DNA of 64,000 nucleotides from Metallyticus violacea (Eukaryota; Arthropoda; Insecta; Mantodea; Metallyticidae). Under the pieces are notes generated by a model that had not been told where the DNA came from, ran no database searches, and was given only the letters and a program-made list of their open reading frames with translations. This document shows positions 10,109-22,400 of the stretch, piece by piece; within the stretch, counting starts at the first letter, position 1; every line of letters starts with the position of its first letter. A program made the translations under genes and the position numbers. The DNA lies in contig CM060846.1 of assembly GCA_030762175.1 (NCBI GenBank), positions 239,558,012-239,622,011 on the forward strand, read 5' to 3'.

Positions 10109-12470
10109 AGAAAGAAAGAAACAAACAAACCTGCAAGAGGTGAGGACATATTGTGGAAGCCCTATATATAACAGAATGACCAGGTGAAATATTAGATAAG
10201 GTTTTGTTTCTTTTATGGATAAATGTAATAAAGAATAAAAATGATATTTTTTTTTTCGATTATTTTACACTAAAATAATTCAGCTATCATGTCTGACTCA
10301 TGGCCTTAACATATATACTGAATTAATTAATGTAAACTTTGCAAAATTTATGATATGTTAAGAAAAATTTTATTGAAATATCTACCTAAAATAAAGATTT
10401 TCTGTGAAATACATATAGGTAATATGGATATTTTTGCCTCCAGAACCAATATTTGTTCTCTGAGGTACTTCATTCGGCTATCTGTACTTATTGCTGTGAA
10501 TATTTTGAAGAAAAAAATTAGTAAAATATAGGGAGATTGCTATGTCTTATTAAATCTTCACTTTTGAAGATCATATTTAATACTTGGCAGCAGAAATAAT
10601 GTTACCGGAAGAACTCGCTTCAATAAGGTATGGAAAAGATGCAGGGCATGGAACAGCATTTGGATTATCGTGTGGATAGAAGGTTGAAATTCGTGATGAA
10701 AAATATTTGGATACCAATAAATATGTAAAATTGAACACAATTTTGAAACGTGAATATTTTAAAGTAAGCATTTTCGAGAAAGATCTTTTAACAAAATTAT
10801 TCCTCAAACTCTACACCATTTATGTAAGTTAAAGTAGAGTAGAATTTTTAAAGTTAGGATATGTGCTACATCACCGGCGATCGTTCGAATATGACATTCA
10901 ACGAACAATAGATGTCTTCTTTTGGAACTTTTTAACGTCGCATATTAACTGCTTAAGTTATTGTAATGATATTTAACACCCGTTATCATTACTGAGATTT
11001 TATTGGCGATTACTGCTAACTGTTGGAGACGAAGAATAAAACTAATTAACGAACATGTCCGTAGTCTGTCGGTGCTTTAATTTGCTTGCCTTTCCGGAAT
11101 GAGGGAAAAGTGGAAAGAAAAGCCCAATCATATAGCTTGTCTGTAGCAGGATTCAAAACTGCGTCTTGCTTAGTAGAACCGAATCTCTTGCGACAAGACT
11201 GACTCACATCTAAATGGGTGGAGTGGTACGCTTGCTGTTATTTTGACGGCAAAAAATTCGTCTGGAATTAGCATGCTATTTTTATCACCGTGTTGCTGTT
11301 CATAAGCTGACCTGTACTACTAGAACGCGGCACAAAGCTCGAAACTGCATATTGCTAAACAGCATTTTCGTGTCTATGAAATATAGTATTACTGACTTGA
11401 CCGACAGCTCAAACGTACTAATTACCATTATTAGAAATATATGGTAATGCTCGGAGTAGTGTTTCTATTACCTGATCAGCAAATGCTATCACTTTTATCT
11501 CCACTACTTGCCAAAAAGTCAGCTAGACGATTTCCGATTTCACATTTATGTTTAATCATTAATTAATTAATTTATTAAATAATTAAATTCGTCATTTAAT
11601 TTTTCATTATGTTAATAATGAAGGTCTGGTTGCAATAATGCACTAACTTTTACTTTTGTGAAAATTGAGATTTATATATTTATTTGAGATACAAACATAT
11701 GCAGAATGTACCTTCACAGTAGAAGATGGCTCTAGTATGAGCATACACGATTTGCCAGTAAATCTAATTTCTAATCAATGTTAACAGTCATTTGTTTTGA
11801 GCAACAAGACATTAATCCATATCAATATGCAGGGAGAAAGACAAATGAGCAATATTTTCTCAAAAAAAAAAAAAAAGAAAAGAAAAGGAAAGTAATTGAA
11901 GCAGAAGAAGATACTAACTATTCTGATAATATTTTAATTACCCAAATTATTTTATATTTCAGTATGGAAATGAAAGTCCAGCAGAAACAAGAATTACCTT
12001 ATTTTTCATTAAAAGGCTTATGATTGCATTAAGTTTTAGCTGAGATAGATCTGTTTTCTTATAGTATATCTCTCACAATATGATATTTAGGTAATAACAA
12101 TGTGATATCTGTAACTATTTATATTACTGATCTCAGCGGCATTATTGGCAATAGTATTAATGACTTTTTAACGCAATCAATACATTTTATTTTCAATATT
12201 TGAATATAATTTTCAAAAAAAAGTTATTTTGTTCTATAAATTGAGATTAATGCAGTGTTTAGATTTTATATAAATACGTCACAATTAATGTAAATAATAT
12301 AGTTTATGCATTATTGTTTCATAAATACTGCTGGCATTAAGATTTCAGAAGGAGATTAAATAATATATTATGATATTATTGGGTTAAAGTGTTTAAACTA
12401 TTTTTTATTCGCCTGTTTCAGTGCCATGTAATATATAAAGCAAGCATGAGGCCAGTTCTATTAAGATTGT
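10109..12470. other. No gene seen
   Basis: Very AT-rich; no recognised coding motif. A poly-A tract lies at about 11862-11876. Short open frames at 10558-10807 and 11778-12023 have low-complexity products and no motif. Confidence 0.5.
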
Positions 12471-12733
12471 GATGACCAAGGTTGTTAAAGGCGCGAACTG
12501 GTGAGCGGAAGTCTGGGGTTTTATTCCCACGAGCACCGTCCTCCCTGACTAATGTTTTTCCAGGCTTTTCCTCACTCCTCATAAATGGTAAATGCCGGGG
12601 AGGTACCTTAAAAATTAGCCTTCAAACGCTTCCTTCTTTAAAAAAACCATTTCTCAGATTATCATTCCATCTCATATCATCAATGTCCATCGTCTTGGAT
12701 ACCTCAGTAGTTCAAACGGGCGTGAAACACTAT
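12471..12733 (+). mobile_element. SINE family A, nearly full length
   Basis: Plus-strand copy. The head gatgaccaaggttgttaaagg (decayed A-box) is followed by gaagtctggggttttattcc (B-box region) and aaatgccggggaggtacctt. The 3' end is gggcgtgaaacact. Substitutions in both promoter boxes suggest it can no longer be transcribed by Pol III. Confidence 0.8.
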
Positions 12734-13306
12734 AGCAATCATCAGGACTGGCACATGTGAAACATAAGAGGAACAGAAACCGTGGGAAGTAATATACTGC
12801 ACAGTTTATCGAAGAATTTATTCCAGGTAGTTTGAAGAACAGGAGAGTCATGTACTTGTCTAAATAAACGTTGGAATAAAGTTAGTGGAGATATAAAATA
12901 TATTTTCAATTTCTATTGATTTTTAGGAGACTATTAATGCAAAACGCCCATTTTATTCTAAACGTTAAACTGTAAAATTTGAAATAAAATTTGAATGTTG
13001 AGTCATCCGGAAGGTGTTTCACTTTTTTGTAATGCGTGAAGTTCAGTGGTGTCATCATTTCTATTTGTATTGTTTCTTGCATTACATACCTTACAAAATA
13101 CAATTACAAATAAAAGAAGGCAACGTATTTGCCAAATATTTTGGCAAGGCAAAATATATAGAAGAACAAAATACGTTTTGAAGACGAGTTTGAATCGGCT
13201 AGCAATTTGTAATTTAAATTCCAAAATATGTAAACTAATCCTAAAGTGGAAATCAAAATCCAAGCACACAATATTTTGATTTTGATTTAACAATAAATTC
13301 TTACTG

Positions 13307-13308
<2 letters not shown>

Positions 13309-13343
<35 letters not shown>
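13309..13343. repeat. (AT)n microsatellite
   Basis: Uninterrupted alternating AT of about 35 bp, ending directly at the start of the coding-like fragment at 13344. Confidence 0.95.
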
Positions 13344-13344
<1 letters not shown>

Positions 13345-13535
13345 TAAAAAAAGTAGCAAAGGACCGTTCTGACAGATTTAGACGTCTGTTTACTAAAGAA
13401 TTGTGCATAGGCTTTAGGATACCTAAATCAGACCCATGCTCTTTCTGTGGTTCCACAAACATTGAAACAGACAATGCAAAGATAATAGCCCAAGCCGCTG
13501 ATGTAAAGAGACTTGGTTATTCAGTTCACATGTAA
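13344..13535 (+). pseudogene. Cys-containing transposon ORF fragment
   Basis: An uninterrupted frame of 63 codons that starts without a Met just after the (AT)n tract and ends at taa 13533-13535. It reads FRRLFTKELCIGFRIPKSDP then CSFCGSTNIE. The pattern (F..L....I.F..P+SD.C..C) resembles a segment I recall from repeated insect ORFs of transposon origin. The match is from memory and short, so the family is uncertain. The 5' part appears replaced by the microsatellite. Confidence 0.35.
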
Positions 13536-14902
13536 TGCGTCTTTCGTTACTTCTATCCCGATGTAAACAAATATGAATGTATCACTCCGCGGTGCATGAC
13601 TCCGTTTGGTTAAATAGTACTATTTACTACCACATAGTACTATAGTTCAAAAACAGCTGATACAATGTATTTAATTGTTAGCTGTAGTTACTATTTACAA
13701 ACTTCACGAATACTATTTTTGCATGTACACCTTGTCGTCACTTTTCAACTAATTTCCTTTAGTATTTTACAGTGCCAACAGGACCAATACATGCTTCCGA
13801 CATGGCACCTATTTGCAATGAAACTGTATACACTATACAAATAGCAACATGTGCGTAAATTACTAGCAATTTAAATGCATGAAAGCTATTTATAAACGAC
13901 TGAGATCTCCGAGGATTATTGCAGTACTCGATAATATGATTTTCTCAATGAAAACTAGCTTTTATTAAAGTTGAAACTGTAGTTTTCTTAAGAGACAACT
14001 ATAGTTAACATCAGGGATGTAAGTTGTCCTGAAGCCAATGACAAAAAGAGTTGCACCACATGATTATATTTGCTTAGGATAGAATTAACAGCAAGTATAT
14101 AATAGCTACAGCAAGTGCGGCACAGGATTGCATCATCTATCATGATTTGCGCACTCACATCCAGAAAGGTATAAATTGTGCTGATCTTCAGCAGGCGCTG
14201 CCAACTCCAATTGTAGGCCCTGCCTCTATAAAAAGAAAACTATGGAGTTACAACTTTTAAACAGATACTGCGCACATGTTTTTGTGAAATGAACGTGTGA
14301 ATTTTAAGTAGTCCGCTGAAATACTTTTACAGACCACATAGTTCGGTCCCATGAACTTCACGTCTTCAATATAACGCCAAGGGACAAAATTGCTCTCTAT
14401 TTTGAACGGTGCAGTCAGGTAAATTCAAACATATCTATCACTTTTTCCAGTTGTAGGGCAGTACAACCGATATTTTGATCGCTTAGAATTATATTCACGG
14501 AGATATTGTTCTACTGTGTGTATTACTGAGAGTTGGTCATATGTGATTTTAAAAAAATGGTAATTAAGACAGAAATAAAAAACAAAAAGATGCAGCAGTT
14601 GGACCTCAAGACTTCAGTGCACTGATTCATTCAAAACCCCTGAAAACCGCGTTAGAATCAAATTAAAATTTCATGTTTCTTTGTTTGAGATTGACTCGGT
14701 TGCACCAGGTGTCCTACAAGTTGGCTACACGTACAGCTATGAACTGTCACTTCCCAAGAAAAGGGATCTCCTCGTTCACAAACATAAATTTGTGATCTAC
14801 AACCTAGTATTCAATATAAACAGTTCAAAATAGAGGTATAGATTTAATGTCACTCCTGCAATGAATTCCACAATATTCTAATATCCTTTTTTTTTTTTTA
14901 AA
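13536..14902. other. No gene seen
   Basis: AT-rich. A small palindrome, aaatagtactattt, lies near 13612-13625. No coding motif recognised. Confidence 0.5.
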
Positions 14903-15146
14903 TACACGTAAGCGGGATGTCTGGGGTTCCATTCCCGCCAGGGCCGTATTCCCTCATTGAGGTTTTTTCCAGGTTTTCACCATTCCTCATAATTGGCAAA
15001 TGCCTGGGAGGTACCTAAGACTTAGTCCTTGAGCGTTTCCTTCTTAAAAAAATTATCCTTTCCCAATTTCTCATTTCATCTCACATATCATCGGTGTCCA
15101 CCGCCTGTGATGCTTCAGTAGTTATAGTGGGGCGTTAAACACTATT
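14903..15146 (+). mobile_element. SINE family A, lacks A-box
   Basis: Plus-strand copy that starts inside the tRNA-like head (agcgggatgtctggggttcc), so the A-box is missing but the B-box region is present. The body and the 3' end ggggcgttaaacact are complete. A run of T precedes it. Consistent with 5' truncation on insertion. Confidence 0.85.
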
Positions 15147-16035
15147 TAAACAAATCACGGTTTTTAGTCAAAATAAGGCTAAGAATGCAAATCTGAAAAT
15201 GAAAATGGGCTTGACGATGATGACGCAAAACTGAACAGCTAACTGCCAATTCAATGTACTCTGTAATTAGCTTGGCTGCCAGTATCAGCAAATGTAACTG
15301 TTAATACTATTATAACACTTAAATTTAATACTGAATTACACAATATGTATGCAGAACATATTGTGTCATTCATTCATAAATATTTTCAAATCCAAAGCTG
15401 CAAAAAGGAGGTAACTAGAAAAGACCCATAGCAGAGGGGTGTTACATGGAATAACATGTTTAAAAATTACCAAAATGCAACTTGACACGCAAAGTAATTT
15501 GACCACTTAGCACTCACTGTTTTGAATTATGCATTTTTTTTTTAATTTTAAAACGTTCATATTCGTGTGTTTAGTACCGTATTGTGCCGAGACCTTCAAA
15601 TATTGTGCTCACTTTATAATATCATGGGGTGGCATATTTTTGTGTGTATTTACGATTAGCTTAAATATATGTTTCAGATAATTTTACTATATTACTTCCG
15701 TGCAAAATTGCCAAAATTTTCAGTGCCGACAAATGCTGTCCCTACTGTTCGGTAGGGGTCAAGCATACTGTTCTGGCTTGGTGGTAATGTTTAGTAAGGC
15801 AACCCGTGTGTAACCACGGACCGCAGATTAGGTTTCCGTTTTAGGGATGCGTGAATTTAAAGTGTTTGTTTTCTTTGTGCTATGAGTTGTCTTGCAGCAG
15901 GCAATAACTATGCGTACTACTATTTATATTACCATCAGCGTCTGCAATGTAGTTGATTTGATCCGTAAGTAGCCGGAATATGCCTAAGCTATTCCCTATG
16001 TTGAGCTGATCAAAGTTTAGCAATGGGTTTCTTCT
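15147..16035. other. No gene seen
   Basis: AT-rich; no recognised motif or repeat family. Confidence 0.5.
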
Positions 16036-17070
16036 TTAACACTAGAACGCCCAATGGGGGTCAATTTTAATTTTCAAACGCTCATATTTTCATGTGATTA
16101 GATGTATTTTTCTTTGGTTTTGTGACTTTTAATACTTTTCAATGACGTTTAGTATTCCAAATTTTATTTATTTTTGCATTTCAGTCGTAGCTTTTTAAAA
16201 TAATAGAAAATTTACTATTGGTTCCCAGAGGCGGTCAATTGCCCGCTTCCTTACCACGCTTTTTACGTGGTTTATTGCATAGTTGTAACCGACAATAATC
16301 ATCACTCACAACAAGCATGTTTCAAACTCATTGTAGCGTAGTGTGTGACTCATTGTTTATCAGCTCTTGTATCCGTGACGAAAATTTAGCTTAGCTTTAC
16401 ATTTTCACGTAGCTTTCATTGACTGCTTTACCATCACTCATGGCTGATTATAAAGAAAAAGGAACATCTAAGGCCGCTAAACGCAAGACATGTCAAATAG
16501 GGCTATGAGCTTTCTGTACAGATATAACCCATATTTGTATTACTTAAATCTTTATTTTTTGTACAAATAGTTTGTTACAAGATGAACAAAAGAATGAACG
16601 AACAAATGTGTGAATGCATCATTGAATTACCAACAAATTAAATGAATAGGCAAAGGGGTCACAGTACATAAAGCAATAAACATACGTGATACGTGAGCAA
16701 AAACCATGAACATAAAAGTATCTAAAACATATTAAAGCTAGATTCGAATCTGGTTCGCAGTTCAGAAGCCATATAGTTTCCTCTACATCACCACAGTCAT
16801 CTGGTAAGTAAGAACTTTCATCGGCTTGAGTCAGAAGAGCACTTAAGTATGTGATACTGAGCAGACAGCAAGTATATACAAACTCACTCCGGAAGCTAAA
16901 TGCAAACTGAATGCAAACCTGGCTTGCAATTTAGAAATAAAAATCGTTTCCTTTATATCATCATAGTAGGCTAGAAGGCGACAAGGGAAAATTTCCATAG
17001 TTTTCAGTAAGAAAAATGTATAAGAATGTAGATTCGGTCAATTGACCGATAACGGGCGCTTTAGTGTTAA
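16036..17070. mobile_element. piggyBac-type element with large internal deletion
   Basis: Bounded by TTAA at 16036-16039 and 17067-17070. Directly inside are inverted ends cactagaacgccc (left) and, reverse-complemented from the right, cactaaagcgccc; both sides also carry a subterminal ggtcaatt motif. TTAA duplication and a terminal cactagaacg-type end are hallmarks of the piggyBac superfamily. At about 1.03 kb it is too short for a transposase. A minus-strand frame around 16775-16990 reads acidic (SSYLPDDCGDVEET), like the N-terminus of such transposases, and that segment seems to occur twice in diverged form. Confidence 0.75.
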
Positions 17071-18933
17071 AATCAAAATAGGTGTGATAAGTACCCAATA
17101 AAGGAAATTGTTTCTCTTCCTAATTGAAATTAAAACTACAGCATAAGCTCTGTTGGGAAGGAAGTCAGGAAAAGTACTTTATTTTTCAAATTTCGAATTC
17201 AGTAGTTATTGTGAATGTTTCTTTTTAAGCTCTGGGGAAAAGATAAACTATGTAGGTAGATCGTAATGGTTTTTGAGACCGCTAGCATAGAGGAACCTAA
17301 ACTAGGAAACATAGCTTCGTACAGCTTGTAGAAAATTATGAACAAGATAGACCATAAACTTTGTTTCAAAATGTATTTTAATTAATGTTTTATGTTTATT
17401 CATAATTGAAGTAACTGCTGTTATGTATTTTTCAGATGAAAAGTAATGTATGAGATGTTAAAATAGTTTTTATGCTGCGCTCGATGCACGAATCTACATT
17501 TTTGTTTCAGGCGCCGAGAAGCATGAAGGCGGTTTCTTCTTCATCTTCGTTTAGTACATGCATCAGACCACTAAAATTTTAACATTGCATTTACTATCAC
17601 TTTCAATTTCATTGATCTAATGACATCCGTTAGCTGTGGTTACGTAAACATTGACATATTACAGTGTGTAACAGGACCTCGCCGACAAATTTTGATTTTT
17701 TTTTTTTTTTTTTTTTTTTTAAGAACATGATTGCTAATACTTCCCTTATGATCGCCTTTAAAAGTGGATTCCGCGCATGAAGTGTGCGTTGTAAGTCCTT
17801 CTTATCAGCCCGTAAGGGCCTATTCACAATGAAACGTAAATGCAAACTCAATACGAACACGAAAGCTACAGGTTAGACATTTAAATAAATTCATTCACAA
17901 CGATTTACTTAAATATAATCATAATAAATAATGTTGTTAATCTCATTACTCAATATGTCACTTAATTCAAAATAACCTTTACCCCGAAACATAAACTTTA
18001 ACATTAGACGCAAACGCGATGTTTGCGTTAATAGATTTGAGTGGGGGGGGATAAAATAAGAGAGAAAGAGAACAATCGTATTGCACAAGAGTAAGAAATG
18101 ACTGGTATAATGGAATTAACAATAATATATTCATTTTATTTCAAACCGAACTACCCAAATAAGTTAAAAAGCATCGTTTATGAATCGAAGGTAAGTATAA
18201 TTACATTATTAATAACAGATATTACTTCATTGTGAGAAGTTGTAATTCCAGGTTATGTACTGTTTGTTTTTCTTTTGAAAAAATATATTTATTGGCTTCA
18301 ATTGAAAAAGTAAGCATAACATAGTATCTATGAATGTTTTAACAATATAAATACATTTTATCGTAATAAATTTAAATCGTTTGAAGAAATAGTTTTGATT
18401 CGACGTTCACGTCCCTTGCATTATGAGTGGTAAAGCAAATCATTCTTTTATGTCCTAGCAATTTTAAATCGCGAATGGGCCAATACACTGCTGTAGTAGT
18501 TTGTAGTTGGTCTTTGTATTGTGCGTTCGGTCCGTCATTGTCGCATTGCACTTAAAATTTGCTGTTTTTTATAGTATGCATTCAGTCTGTCATCCCCGTT
18601 ACACTGCAATCATACATAGTTTTGTGTGTTAATGCAGGATATAGAGTGATTGCGTGCAGGAATGTGTGGTTCCAGAAGGATGGAGCGCACATTTTACAAC
18701 GAAGAGGCTGCTTAGAATTTCTAATTATGAAGCAGAAAGTTAACCCCCGACCCGCAATGAAGAACACCAGCGAATGCTATTTTAGCAGTCTTGTTGATCG
18801 GCGAAGGTCCAAGGCAGAGTGATACGCAAAACCCAGATGGTTGATGATCTTTGGCGCTGGGCTATGCGGAGTTTCAGGAGCTCTTTGAGATGATGATGAA
18901 CGGCAGTGGCTATTGCGCTGGATGACGCAAGAG
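17071..18933. other. No gene seen; poly-T and small hairpin
   Basis: AT-rich. A 25-T run lies at 17696-17720. A perfect 8-bp stem, acgcaaac/gtttgcgt, lies at 18008-18015 and 18021-18028. A candidate terminal repeat (gggcctattcacaatgaa) at 17817 resembles the left end of the 25.9-kb element but no clear partner was found. An 87-codon open frame at 18559-18822 has no recognised motif. Confidence 0.4.
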
Positions 18934-18965
18934 TTACCGTGATTTCTTTTAATGGTGTTTATTTT

Positions 18966-19197
18966 TTATTTGTTTATTTAAGGACGTTCGTTAACATCTT
19001 AGATCGTCAGCGTCCCATTCAATTCAGGGCGTGAAACGGCCCACAAATTTTGCTCAGAGGCCTCTTTTTTCAGGCTTGAGGTTCTTTATCGTGCCGTAAA
19101 TGTACGACACGGGACCCACGGCTTTACTTTCCTTCCGAAGGAAGCCATACTTAGGATTTTTACGCCCCGAAAAAATACATTGATCCTGACCGGGTTG
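18966..19197 (-). mobile_element. SINE family B part of the chimera, 5'-truncated
   Basis: The body includes gtgccgtaaatgtacgacac and tcagcgtcccattcaattca, with the tail toward 18966. The copy stops at cctgaccgggtt, inside the tRNA-like B-box, and continues directly into the 3' end of the family-A SINE. Confidence 0.9.
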
Positions 19198-19470
19198 AGT
19201 AGTGTTTAACGTCCATTTTTACTGCTGAGACACCACAGGCGGTGAACACTGATGATACATGAGATGAAATGATACATTGGGAAAGAATTTTTTTTTAAAG
19301 AAGGAAACGTTCCAGGCCTAAGTTTAGGGTACCTCCCCGGCATTTGCCAGTTATGAAGATGGAGGAAAACCTGAAAAAAAAACTTAGCCAGGGAGGACGG
19401 TCCAGGCGGGATTCGAACCCCAGACCTCCCGCTCACGAGTCCACGCCTAAACGACCTCGGCCACCAGTGG
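19197..19470 (-). mobile_element. SINE family A part of the chimera, full length
   Basis: Complete copy with tRNA-like head at about 19405-19470: the reverse complement carries tggccgaggtcgtttaggcg (A-box) and ggggttcgaatcccgcc (intact B-box). The 3' end lies at 19197-19215 (gtttaacgtcc on the plus strand). One of the less diverged family-A copies here. Confidence 0.93.
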
Positions 19471-19485
19471 GGTTTTTACCGTGAT

Positions 19486-22400
19486 GAGAGGTTGTAATTT
19501 TCAAAAGTGCTTTGTTTCCCGAGTGATGGGCGGATGGAGTGTTGGATCCATCTTTACTCCCAGGAGAGGTTCAACTACAGTCTACACGCTGAGATGTCCT
19601 CAGATCCCAGCTGCTTCTTTTCAAAGCATCTTGCAGCATTTGTTGAGTAAGAGGCTGCTGGGGGCGAGCCGGCGGCGGCAACAGCTGACTGCGGAATCAT
19701 GATAGGTGTGTTCTCACTGGCGTGGATATGACAGCCTGGTGTTTTGCAAATTTCTTTCTTCTCGCAGTTACGCAGTTAAGAAGGTGTAACAATGCAGTTC
19801 GATCTCTAGCGAGACCTGAAATACGTACCAGAGTGGTAGTTAAAATCTTTGAAGTTCTTGTATTTTTCCGTTTCACTTTCTATCTTGCTTTTGTTTCAAT
19901 ATTAACAATATTACGACCATTCAAGCGCTCTGTTCTTATTGGAACGCAAGCGCTCGTTCATTAAAAGATTTGTTCTTAACAAGTAAGTGAACAAGTGATT
20001 ACATTAATCTCAGCTACTGATTAATTTACTCTCTCAGGGAACACTTTAATCCAAGGGAGATAAGGACAAAATTGCTGAAACCGACCAGTCATGTGAAAGC
20101 AGATGTAGTGAAGATTAAGAGGGAATAGAAGAATAGATCTTTTGCATGTTTGGAGGAAGTATTTTATATATTTCCTATATTTTCCTTTATAATGGTCTAC
20201 GCCCATAGGTAATACAGGGTGGTAAATATTTCGCACTTCACGGGACCACACTGTATTTCGTTTAAATTTGGACATCCTAATTATATCATGCAAATTAAAG
20301 TACTTATAAATATATTTCAAAACGTTTAATAGATCTCATATATGCATTAGGGTGAATGAATTGTATTTTTCCTGGAATTTTTTTCCATTTGGCTAAATAT
20401 TCTAACTACCTGTAGAAATGAATGCTTGGCTACCGGATACACAACATGACAACTTTGAAACTATCACAGCGCGTTAGTCTTAGTAGGGATTTGAGGCAGC
20501 AACCGCTGCATCTTATACCACCATCTTGCGACATCATGGGTAGAGTGCATTATTACAAGGAGGCATGTGATCAACGTACCGACACCTCACCGGTTGCCAT
20601 CACGTGGATTCCGAGGAGGGACGCCACCTTTCTATCAGGAGGTCCCCAATTTCCTCGCGAGGTTGGTTGGACCCCGTTCCAAATCTCCCTAACAGACAAT
20701 TCTAAGCAGGTACGGGGACCTCCCGGACAGCAACCAGCAATGCTGACCGCTAGACTAAGTAGGCGCTCATTTTGACCTCTGTCTCAATTCTACACTAATC
20801 GAATTCTTCTGATGCTTGTCCAATCTACGATAAACTGCACCCTTGTTCCTCTTGTCAAGTACTAACTATTCTGACACATTTTCTTTGTTCAACTTTTCAT
20901 TTAGAAAGACTCTCTACTTTACTAAAATTATATGAAACTGACTGCTTAATAACAAACCTTGTCAGGAATTTTATGCATTTTTTTTTTTGCAGCGAAATGA
21001 CATGAAGATAATTTAATAACAGATTTGCCAATATTTTGAAAACACGCTGCTCTAATATTAACTGTTGTGTCTTGTAGCTTAATGACCTGTAACAGCTGTG
21101 GATATGCGGCCAACTACGTGATGTAATGGCCGAATTATATTGGCTATCATGGCCTTGACATTTGCTACATGCCACAGGTCGGTGAACTTTGCGGTTTTTG
21201 CATTTCCCGCCATATTTCAACATAACAAAGGCAGCTTTTGCATCTACTGGTAAAACAAAAGTATAGAGATCTTCATTACGCACATGATGACATACGGAGC
21301 TAACATTTTTTAAAAATTGGAATTTTACATCTCAGTTGTAAACCATAAGGCACACATAATTTATAATATTATTTGATGCATTTTGAGCAGAAAAGAGTAA
21401 TGACTAAGAAAAATTTCTACATAAAACATTAGACGTTACGGTTTTTTTTTTTCAAATAACATTTTTAGGACATTAAAAAGGACATTGGTTTCTGCGAAAT
21501 ATTTTCATAAAAACATGGGGTAATAATAAGTTTAAAATATTATAGATAGATTATACTAGTAATTCATAAAACACAAACTCGAAGCTGCATTTTGTAACAC
21601 TCAGCATTAAATAATATAACACTCCAGTGTTATGATTTTGTTTTATGCGAAATGTAATACTTTTAATTTGGAGTATATTGAAGTAGATACAAATTATATA
21701 TTTTATAATCCATTATTAATTATTTAATTTTTATATTAATTTCGGATTCAGAGCACAACGAAATTAGTGATACTACACAGTAACTATTAAACTTATTTTT
21801 ATGGTTTATTTCCCTAAGTTTTTCTGTTGCCAATCCTGAACAATGTTTGACTGCAAGAAAATAACATCTGATCCATTCATTACTCATGTAAAAGTACATA
21901 CTATACGTTCTTTTAGAGCAGAAATGTCATTATTGAACTACAATTTAATATGACGTGTAAAGAAAACGAAATAATAAAAAACAAAAATTTAATTTGTAAC
22001 TTTACTTCACTAAAATGCGTCTAAAACCTATAATTATCGCCATTGTCATACCGGTAACATTATCTACAGATTTAGGTAACGTTTCCTTCACGCTATTCAT
22101 ACTGAGAAATGCATAAAAAAAAAAAAACGTTCCCTTTGAAAAAAGGGAACATTTTTGAATAAATGAAATAAAAGTTATTATGATTGTTAATTTATTTTAT
22201 AATATTAAGGAATGACTAAAAATCCATGCACGATAAGCGTATTAAAAAGTGATTTTGTTTTGTGAGTGGAATGTTAGCTTGCCTCCGACATCATTTCGCA
22301 ATCGTCTTGCTCACAAAATAAAATGCAACTTTCAACAATTATATTATAAATATGCATAACGAATTGATTAAAGTTCAGGAAAGAAAAGCAAAAGAAATCA

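Larger units (their letters stand above)
18934..19485 (-). mobile_element. Chimeric A+B SINE with one shared target duplication
   Basis: The same 10 bp, ttaccgtgat, lies at 18934-18943 and 19476-19485 and nowhere between the two SINE parts. In minus-strand order the insert is a full-length family-A SINE with tRNA-like head (19470 to 19197), joined at its 3' end to a family-B SINE that begins inside the B-box region and runs to its tail (19197 to about 18944). The missing 5' half of B is not found on the far side of A, so this is not A nested in B. The simplest reading is one insertion of a fused A-B transcript. Confidence 0.75.

Noticed and set aside
12906..13359. Overlapping frames on both strands near the (AT)n tract
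   Set aside because: Products are low-complexity (runs of Ile/Tyr from the microsatellite) with no domain.
17817..18482. Possible TIR element starting gggcctattcacaatgaa
   Set aside because: The only candidate right end (gcgaatgggcc) matches too few bases and no target duplication agrees.
20422..20775. 117-codon Pro/Arg-rich frame as a gene
   Set aside because: No motif, no flanking support, and its openness is explained by locally higher G+C; retained only as a remark.
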